From positions 84,947,788-85,011,787 of the forward strand of contig NC_064435.1 in NCBI RefSeq assembly GCF_023343835.1: DNA of 64,000 nt, in the 5' to 3' direction. Under the pieces are notes generated by a model that saw only the letters and a list, made by a program, of their open reading frames with translations, searched no databases and was not told where the DNA came from. Made by a program: the position numbers and the translations under genes. Source of the stretch: Lagopus muta. Its lineage: Eukaryota > Chordata > Aves > Galliformes > Phasianidae. The number at the start of each line of letters is the position of its first letter. Within the stretch, counting starts at the first letter, position 1. This document shows positions 39,493-48,400 of this stretch, piece by piece.

Positions 39493-39551
39493 GGGCCGGC
39501 TATGGGGCTGGCTATGGGGCTGGCTATGGGGCTGGCTATGGGGCTGGCCGT
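39493..39551. repeat. 12-bp tandem repeat, about five copies
   Basis: The unit GGGGCTGGCTAT is repeated head to tail. The first copy has one change (GGGGCCGGCTAT) and the last decays to 'ggggctggccgt'. It lies in the TMEM14C promoter island, probably in the 5' leader intron. It is open in all frames because 12 is divisible by 3, which creates spurious Gly-Tyr-Gly-Ala and Gln-Pro-His-Ser reading frames. Confidence 0.9.
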
Positions 39552-39914
39552 AGGCAGGAGCGGAACCCGGCCGTGCCCACCTACCGGCCTGCAGCGGGGC
39601 GGAGCAGGGCGCCTTGCGGAAGGGGAGGTGAAAGGGAGTCGCATCGCGGAGCCGCCCCGTTCCGTCCGATTCGAGGGAGAAGCGACAAAAGAGCCCGCCC
39701 GTGCTGATGGGTGGGAATGGTCCGTGTCTTCTCATTCGGCTGGAGTTGCGAGTAAAGCGCCTGGGGTGCTGAGGAGGCCCCCAAGCTGCTGCTCCTGGTT
39801 TGCTTCGGGGTTCTTGTGGCGTTTTACCACTGCCACCCATCTCGCTGTTCTTAAGGCAGGATGAGCTTTTTCATTTCTGGTACCTCTTCGGGTCAGCCTC
39901 TCCCAGGTGACACC

Positions 39915-40143
39915 GATAGGGCGAGAGGGAACGGCCTCAAGTTGCACCAAGGGAGGTTCAGGTTGGGTGTTAGGAAAGATTTCTTCTCCTCGGAGCGGTG
40001 AGGCACTGGAATGGGCTGAGGTGGTCAAGAGTTGTGTGGATGTGGCACTGAAGGACATGGTTACTGGGCATGGTGGGGATGGGTTGGCAGTTGGACTTAA
40101 TGATCTCAGTTGTCTTTTCCAACCTTACCCATTCTGTGATTCT
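39915..40143 (+). mobile_element. CR1 LINE fragment, 3' end
   Basis: A plus-oriented CR1 3' end: 'cctcaagttgcaccaaggga', 'ggttcaggttgggtgttagg', 'gcactggaatgggctgaggt', 'cttttccaaccttacccatt', tail 'ctgtgattct'. It lies just upstream of the TMEM14C CpG island. Confidence 0.88.
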
Positions 40144-42068
40144 TTTTCTCTGCTGCTGCCTTCTGTTGTTCTAGCTAGTTCTCTGAAAACCAGAATGGAA
40201 AACATTCTGAAAGGGACAGCGTGCACCAGAGAACAAACTGCAGTGCTGCCAAGCACTGGTTGGTGGCCAAGCATGCACTCAAGGTATATGAAACAAGTTT
40301 TGCTTCCAAGACTTTCTGCATTTCATCTTAGAAGCTGTTTGCACTGGATTTCTCAGTCTGTTCACAAATTGTTCTGAATCTGATAAGATGTTAGTACCAA
40401 GGGAGTTTGGATTTTTACAAATGTGCAATTTGATTCATAAGCCTAAAGCTCCAAACCAAAGATCCATGGAAGTTTTGCTTTTTCATTCTTAAAATGATGT
40501 GCAGACTGGGTTTTTGCTGGTGTTCATGACACCTGGCTTCAATAGCAGTGATGCTCATGGCCATGGGCTCATGTATTTGAAATTTCAGTGGAAATTGCTC
40601 TACTAGTGGCAGCCAGTTTGCTAAGCACAGACATAAGGCAAAAATTTTAAATCTGTTGTACTTCATGAAGTATAAACTTCAATGAGAGAAAAATGTAAGT
40701 TCTATGTTAGCTGTAGGAGCCTATTGAAGTTAAAAACAACCCTTTATTGCTGGGCTCATTTAAACAGAGTACACTGCCTATTCAGACGTGGTGTTCTCAT
40801 AACTCATCTAAATAAAGGGAACAGTTGCAAAGGAGAAACACAGACATCTGCCTCCAAGAGAAGATTGCTATTGGCACATGAGCAATCTCATAACAGCTCA
40901 GATGCTCTGTTTCAATATCTGAGCGTTCTCAGAGCCAGGCTGGAGTTGTACCTTATTTTACAAGCCTAAGGCAGGAGGCTGCATTTCTGGTTCCAGATTG
41001 GGCTCACTCTTCTTCCTGTTTTTTTCCCTGTACCTTTTCTCTGGTGACACTGATATGGAAGAGCATATTGTTGTTAAACTGAGTAAGGATAAAGCCTAAT
41101 TCCAGTTACCTCATGAAAACAGAATAAATAATGACTATAGTATAGGAAAACAAAACATTAGAATCCCTTCATTTAAAAGAACAAAGAGAACTTTGAGCTG
41201 GACAAGGTCAAATACTACACTTTGTTTTTCCCACTGTGTAACTGAAATAAGACTTAGGACAAAATTCTGTTCTTGCTGACTGAGAATGCTGAGAATGCAC
41301 TTTGTGTTTAAGTGCAAAACAGATGGCTGACATTTTATCAAGGTGACAAATGTTTCAAATGTTAGATATTTTTTTTTAAAACAACATGATTCAGATCAAG
41401 GACATGAAAAAATATGGTATGGAGAAGAGACAGTACAACCCTATTAACTCTTCCATGTAAACATACATGCTGTATTCTGAACAAAGGATTTCAATCATGT
41501 CAACCCCCAAAGCCAATCTATCTGTATTTCATTCACACTGGAATTTTGGAAGTTCTTGAAAGTATACAATGTAAACTTTTAATAAACACTCTTAAAGTGT
41601 TTCATTGAGTCAGGAAACGGCTATAAAAAGGGGGGACCTAGACCTTATATAGGGTGCTTATAGGGGGACTTAAAGAAAAAATTAAACGCATAGAGCATAG
41701 AGTAAAAAACCAAATATTCTGTTCACAAAATCTCTGCATAACTCTGGATTAAGAACTAAAAAGCAGTTTTTTGTGAATGTATGAATGAAAAGTGATAACA
41801 GTTTAAATAATTTGAATATATTCCTTCTTAAAGTAGAAGTCATGAGAAACAAAGGCAGATTATATTTTCAGTGGTCTGAACAGAGAATTTTCAATGTAAG
41901 AATGACTTATGAGTAAAGAATATAACTTTAATATGTATTTAGCTGAGACACAAAAATTTATCTGAGACAGATGTAGCTGTTTTTTATCATTTTAGCTGCC
42001 TATTTCAGAATCTGTTAAAAAGTGTATGCTGCTGTAAATATAAGAATATAAGCATTACGTACTGTGAG
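40144..42068. other. Intergenic spacer between PAK1IP1 3' end and TMEM14C
   Basis: AT-rich DNA with no supported gene and only short, unrelated open frames. One point of note is a strong TATA-like word on the plus strand (CTATAAAAAGGGGGG near 41621-41635) without any gene downstream in that direction. Confidence 0.6.
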
Positions 42069-42074
42069 TTTATT
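42069..42074 (-). terminator. PAK1IP1: PAK1IP1 polyadenylation signal
   Basis: Canonical AATAAA on the minus strand (TTTATT on the plus strand), about 206 bases past the PAK1IP1 stop codon and the first such hexamer encountered. This gives a short 3'UTR of about 0.2 kb. Confidence 0.6.
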
Positions 42075-42279
42075 TCAGCCTCATTCTCCCAGGTAAAGTT
42101 GCCATCCCTTTTACTATTTCTCAGAATGATCAGCCAATTCATCTGGGTAAAAAATAATGACTCTTGAAAACCGTATCAGTTCAGAGGTGTTTGTCCCGCC
42201 AAGAAGTTTTAAAACATCCTTGTAAAAACTACAGCAGCACCAGCATTTACTTCTTATTCAGGAGAAAAAGCATTCGCCT

Positions 42280-42440
42280 TCATTCTGAGCTATTCGGCTT
42301 CTTTTTCTTCTTTTGCAGTGGAGCTTCCAATTTTCGCTTAGCTGGAGCAATTTGTCTGTGTTGTTTTGTCAGTTTACCACTTTTATTCGTGCCACAGACT
42401 TTCTTCTTCTTGTCTACTGATGGCTTCTCATCTTCATTTG
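42280..42440 (-). CDS. PAK1IP1: PAK1IP1 coding exon 10 (last)
   Basis: Encodes the basic tail from [14 protein letters not shown] to [10 protein letters not shown] and TGA (stop at 42280-42282). Acceptor 'cttgcttttttcag'. The polylysine clusters resemble a nucleolar localisation signal. Confidence 0.95.
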
Positions 42441-45400
42441 CTGAAAAAAGCAAGAAATTATTCACTCTGACATTTATTTCCAGTCTGTAGTCTAAAACAT
42501 TACAGAGGCTTATTTGTATCTCCCATTAAAAAAGGAGGAATTTAAGCCATAACTGATTTACAGCAGTGTGTGTCATCTATGCTACTTTTTGTTAAGAAAA
42601 TCCCTAAAGATCAAATATGGAAGTAACTCAGTATACAGGAAAACAACAGCAGCAAAAAAAATCAACAACTCCTGCCACCAACCAACCAACCAACCAACCA
42701 ACCAACCCCTGGGCCAGACTTTGCCCAACTGCACTGGCATCAGATCTAAGTTCATAGCAGTACAGGAACGTTCTGTTCTATCAGACTGTTCATTCCTTTG
42801 TTATCTGTCCTGAAAGCTTCAGAGTTCAGAGTTATTCCACTAAAGAGAAACAAAGCTTTCGTATCATAGAAGTGAAAAGATGTCCTCTCATTACAATGCA
42901 ATGTATCACAAATTAAGTTTCCACAAACAGAAGAACCATTTCCCTCAATTCCAAATCATCACTCAGTTCCTGTGTGCATCTGCTCACAAATAGTTTCCAT
43001 AGTTGTGGCTTTATTAAGTGCAGGCCTGAGACTATTAAGTAGATGTAGATATCTATGCAACTTGCCACATCCCCAGTTCCTTAAACTACAAAAGCATACA
43101 GTAAAAACGTCCCATTCACTATCTTACATTTCACAGTCACGGTAATAACTGAAAATACAGATAATTTTATTACCTTGAGTTGGTGTTGCAGTTTTTTCAC
43201 AATTTTCTTTCATTTCTGAAGCTTGGTCAAGCCACACTGCAAGGCATGTCAGCCTAGCTTTGGTGCTGACTTCACATAATAAAGATGGCACGTTTTTCAT
43301 CTGAATATGGAAAATTAATTAAACATCCCTTCTATTTAAAAATGTACTAAATTATCTAAACGGAGGAAGAATTGTATGGCCCAGTTCCCACTTCTTTTCT
43401 GGAGAATCACAGAATCACAGAATGGCCTGGGTTGAAAAGGACCACAGTGCTCATCCAGTTCCAACCCCCTGCTATGTGCAGGTCACCAACCAGCAGACCA
43501 GGCTGCCCAGAGCCACATCCAGCCTGGCCTTGAATGCCTCCAGGGATGGGGCATCCACAGCCTCCTTGGGCAACCTGTTCCAGTGCCTCACCACCCTCTG
43601 AGTGAAAAACCTGCTCCTAAAAATGGTAGGGTGCCTAACAATGTTAAGAAGCAGAGGCTGCACGCAGGTTAATGGGCACAGTTACAGCCCTGTTTCTGCT
43701 ACCACTCCTCAGTGGTGCTTTTTACAAAAAAAACTCCCAAGAGCTGCCAGTGCACATCTTGCTAAGTGACATCAGCATGCTTTACCATGCAGAGGTGGTC
43801 CGACACGATGAATGAGCAGACGAGTCACAGGCCCACAAAAAAAAGTGAATGTTTTCAGAAGCTTATCCAGATTACAAGGCGTTTTCAGTAGAGTTAAAAT
43901 AATTTAAGTTACTGCACCAGGTTCTTTTTGTCCCTCACAAAAACACGGCTGCTGATTGAAAATAATCCTTACGTGGTGTGTTTCAAATTGCTTAACTGCA
44001 TCTGTATGCTCAGCTCTGCAACTGTTGAGCAAAATCCTACTGCAGGTATCAAGGGTAATGTGTCACAAACACACGTGCAAAACAGCAGCACTGATCCTCT
44101 AGAAACTACTTCTAGTAGATGTATTGTGCCTCTCAGAGCTGGGCAGAGCAACCCACACAGTTATGCAGGGGTTTACAAAGATTTGTCTGTGCAGTAAGAA
44201 GAAAGAAAATAAATCACACACTTGGTTAAAGTAAAGACAACGTTACAGAGGAAGTTAAAGAGTTCCTCGATCGCTATTTCAATCATGCAAAAGCAGACCT
44301 GGGATTTCAGACAAAGGGGAAAAAAGGATTCTCACTACTGTGCTTAAAAGAATATAAAAACCATCACGAGGGCTGAAATTAAAAATGTATGAATTCAGAA
44401 TAGAAATACAAAGTGAGATTTATTCCAATGTTAAGATATCTATAGCAGAATACAGTAGAGCCCTTATTATTGGGCACTAAACAAAAAATCTAATTCTGAT
44501 TTTACAAGGCAAGTCCCAGAACAAAACAGTAAAGAAGGGGAACTTGAAAGATAAGGCACAATTCCTTGTTAAATTGTTGGAAAATACATGAAATAAATGT
44601 ACACAGAATAGTAATGGATTTGGTGATTTAAGGTCTTTTCCGACCTGAGCAATTCTATGATTCTGTGATCTGAGTTTTTCTGCACAGCAGTTTTTTGCAC
44701 CTTTAAATGGTTAGCAACAGCCAACAGCACTACACAGCTTCACTGCAGTCATTGTAACATACCTAACTGTTTGGACAGTGGTAAATTTTGCCAGCTATAT
44801 TTGAAGAGAAGCATGATTTCATGTATAAAAGAGAGCTTCATAATCTGATTTTGTAGCTTGTTAAAAGAAAAGATGCCAAAATATACAGGTGCATAAACTA
44901 TGCACATATATATGTGCACTGAACGTAATGGGGAGAAGGATCAAGACATGCAGATTACAAATAAAATTCCACCAGTGCTGTAAAATTGATTATTACAACA
45001 AAACACTCCACAATTCTGATTGATGCTTTTCCATAAGTTGAGCAGTTCAACAGACCCACCTTATTAACATCCAGATTCCACACTTTAATGTAACCATCAC
45101 TGGATGCAGTAACAATAACATGTTGTCCTTCCCTTTCAAAACTATAGATATCTTTTATTCTGTGAAGAGAATGTTATACTTGGTTACTGCGTAACACGGC
45201 AGATCCCTTCAGAACAGTAAGCTGACAGCAATTAGAGCTGCACAGGCAACAGTACAGGAGTCAGTTTGAACAGTAAAAAAGCCCACAAAGGACAGGCAGT
45301 AACTTGGAAAGATGACCCATTTTGAGTGCTGCCATTTACAGTAGGAATACATGTCCTTGCTAGGCAGATAGGATTCAGTTCAGAACGTGTCAGTACCTTT

Positions 45401-48400
45401 AAGTACACACTATTGTCTGCATCAGGGGCACAGTAGTTAAAGTTTTCCTGTTTTGATTAATTAAAATAATTAAAATCAGAACTGGGAAAAATACATAAAT
45501 AAATACACGACATCTCACACATACATAAATAAATGTATACAACAACAGAGAATATCCTACTGTCTGGAATGAATACAACTGGTATGTTTTATGTAAGTAT
45601 CCTAAACAATTAGAAACTGTAAAGGCTGAACATTCTTTAGACAGCCTTGCCTACTTGCCAAATACCAGTGCCCACTTTCAGAAATACGTGAAATACACTG
45701 AGAAAAACTGTACACATGTATATGTAAGCACGTTTCATATCCATATATAAAAATGTTACATATATATGGCATGCATTTGATATCAAATCCACTAATTTGG
45801 TAGAACCTTTTGTGGTTTGGTCTCCCCACTTAGCAGCTTTCCACTGCAAAGACACCAGGGTGAGCAGACATTCAGAGGAACCAGCCACCCTTGAGCAGCT
45901 CCCCACCAACCTGCTGGGTAATTCACAACTGCCAAGGGTGCAGCTGTCATGAGGACAGACCCAACTATGAGAGTCAGACATCACAAGATGTCTCCTTTCA
46001 AATGTGCCTGTCCAGTACAATCCAGTTTGGCAGTGGAAACCCTGTTGAGCAATTTTCATCTCATTGGCTGAGAAGAACTACAGAACCCAGTGGCCCCATG
46101 AAGGTTTTTGGTATTACAACTTGTAGAGATGCATCAGTTCAGACACAACAAAGCTTTGAGGAGGGAAAAGAGAGGAAGACCTTCCTTGTGAAAAAAAGTA
46201 TTAACACACAGGCACACCAGTAAATGTAGGTCTTATATTTAAGACATATATTTAGACATGATCTATACTGATCTGGAACTTAAGACCTTAATATTTTACA
46301 CAGTACTTAAATTGCTAAGGTTAGAACTGTAATATTCCTAATTCTAAACCCAGCTGTTTTTGTAGCATGCAAAGATAGCACAGTACTTCTGCTTATGCCA
46401 AAAGCAAACAAGTCTGTTCCAAACGTGGAACTTAGCACATTGAGTAAATTTACTTTCTACACAAATACAAGAACAGTAGTAAAATGTGTGAACACTGCAA
46501 CTTTGTATACTGAGTACTCAGCACTGCCATAAATATTGAAGTAGTACACAAATATAAAATACCTGTTTTCATGAGCTTTAAAATCACACAGACATTTTTG
46601 AGAGTCACAGCTGTAGAACCTTATAATTTCATCATCTCCAGCTATGGCAAGGACAGAATCCTTGAAATGGGAAAAAAGAAATGCAAGTGTGATTAAATTC
46701 GTATGTTTCAAAGCAGTTAGCTTCCCAGCTTTTCTTTTGTACTTACTGTAATAAATCTAATGGAAGAAATTCTTTTCTCTATTGTGATAGTGCCAGTGAT
46801 TGAAGCTGTATCGAGTTTGTAGATATCCACTTTATTTGTTATCACAGTCACATATTTCTCTCCATCAGGGGACCACTTAATTATGTGGGCATCTGTAGAC
46901 AGAGGAACATTCTTAGATACATATACACAGTTTTTTTGTATTCTGTAACACATGAGACACTAAAAGTAAACATCCTTCTAGTGGCTACCTCCTATGTTCT
47001 AGGTGAAGCAGAGAAAAATTCAGAGGAAAAATAATCTAGTCAATGTATGCTCTTAAATGTTCATTTCTGATTGACAGAAGTGCATAAAGGAAGGAAAAAA
47101 AAACATATTTATTTAAATGTCCTGATATCAAGCTTCAAGGGAGGAAAAAAGGATTTTTACTGTCATGACGTTTTCCTTTTGGTAAATGACTACAATTCAA
47201 GGACACGTACTTTCCAGCATGTGTAAAATACATTGTGAAAATAGCTCACCATTAACTGACTTGTTGATTTAACACAGTCTGCCTTTCCTTCTAGAAAAAG
47301 AAAACAAAAAAACCCCAACTGTCTAATTCCACTTATTAATGGATTTAGACTGATAAACTCACTTTGCTTCAGGTTTTTGATAAAGGCTGATCGTCCTTCT
47401 ACAAGATTCCAAGTTCTGAAAGACAACAACAGATAACGTGCATTCTGGTTAAATGGCACAGTGAAACCGAAGCCCTATCAGCTCACATGTGAAGGAAGCT
47501 TTTAAGCATCTCTCTATCTTTCAGTGCTTTCCTTAATGCAGGAGAAATTGATGACTTACTGTATTGCTTGTACACTGCAAGGCTGAATCTGTGATATTTA
47601 TTTTTTAAATCAGTTTGCAATGCAGAGCACAAAAGGAAGCCAAATACCAATTTGTCTTGATAACACAGCATGCTTAAAATACTTGTACATATCTGTAGCA
47701 ACTCATATACACTCCAAGTGTAAATTTACTTTTCTAACACGGAATAAAACTCAACGGCTTTAATTTTTATTCCAGAATGCAAATGCACACATCTACAAGT
47801 GACTAAAAAGAGTTAGAATTCAGCAAGAAGAATCACAGAATCATAGAATGGCCTGGGCTGAAAAGGACCACAGTGCTCATCCAGTTCCAACCCCCTGCTA
47901 TGTGCAGGGTCACCAACCACCAGACCAGGCTGCCCAGAGCCACATCCAGCCTTCTTCATTAGTTTGGACTCACCTTAATGTTTTATCTGTTCCTACTGAC
48001 AAAGCTAATTTCCCGGATGGATGAATAGAAAGAGATGTCACATGCCCTCTGATAAAAACAAAACAAAGTGTTAGCCACATATATTATTTACAAGGAAAAT
48101 AATTATGAAAACTCATCTGAATATGCAGATTTAAGAAACTCACTTATGCGCCTTAATGGATTTCAGGCATTCCCATCTCTTTGTGTTCCAGATACAAATC
48201 AGTCCATCCTCAGCCCCACTCAGTAGATGTGCAGTACCATAGAACTCCAGACAAGTTATTGTGCCTAGAAATTCAAGCCAGAGTTATCAACAATCTTGTA
48301 CGTACTAACAGTTACCACACAGAGAACATATTAGCTAACAGAGGTGCTTCTAGCATTGAAATTAGCTACAGACATTTCTGTTACATTTGTTGATGTGCTC

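Larger units (their letters stand above)
38990..39720. promoter_or_regulatory. TMEM14C: CpG-island promoter of TMEM14C
   Basis: A GC- and CpG-rich block spanning the first coding exon of TMEM14C and several hundred bases upstream, and including a 12-bp tandem repeat at 39493-39551. No TATA box is obvious. It is the only CpG island between PAK1IP1's 3' end and TMEM14C, and so the likely TMEM14C promoter. Confidence 0.6.

Noticed and set aside
39262-39840. Open frames with Gly-Tyr-Gly-Ala or Gln-Pro-His-Ser repeats
   Set aside because: They read through a 12-bp tandem repeat, which stays open in every frame and does not indicate a protein.
41621-41635. A strong TATA-like word, CTATAAAAAGGGGGG
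   Set aside because: No start codon, exon or CpG island follows in that direction. Isolated TATA words are common in AT-rich spacer DNA.
45637-46059. A 140-codon minus-strand frame in PAK1IP1 intron 7
   Set aside because: It has no similarity I can recognise and is not in phase with splice sites. Probably an undescribed repeat or chance.
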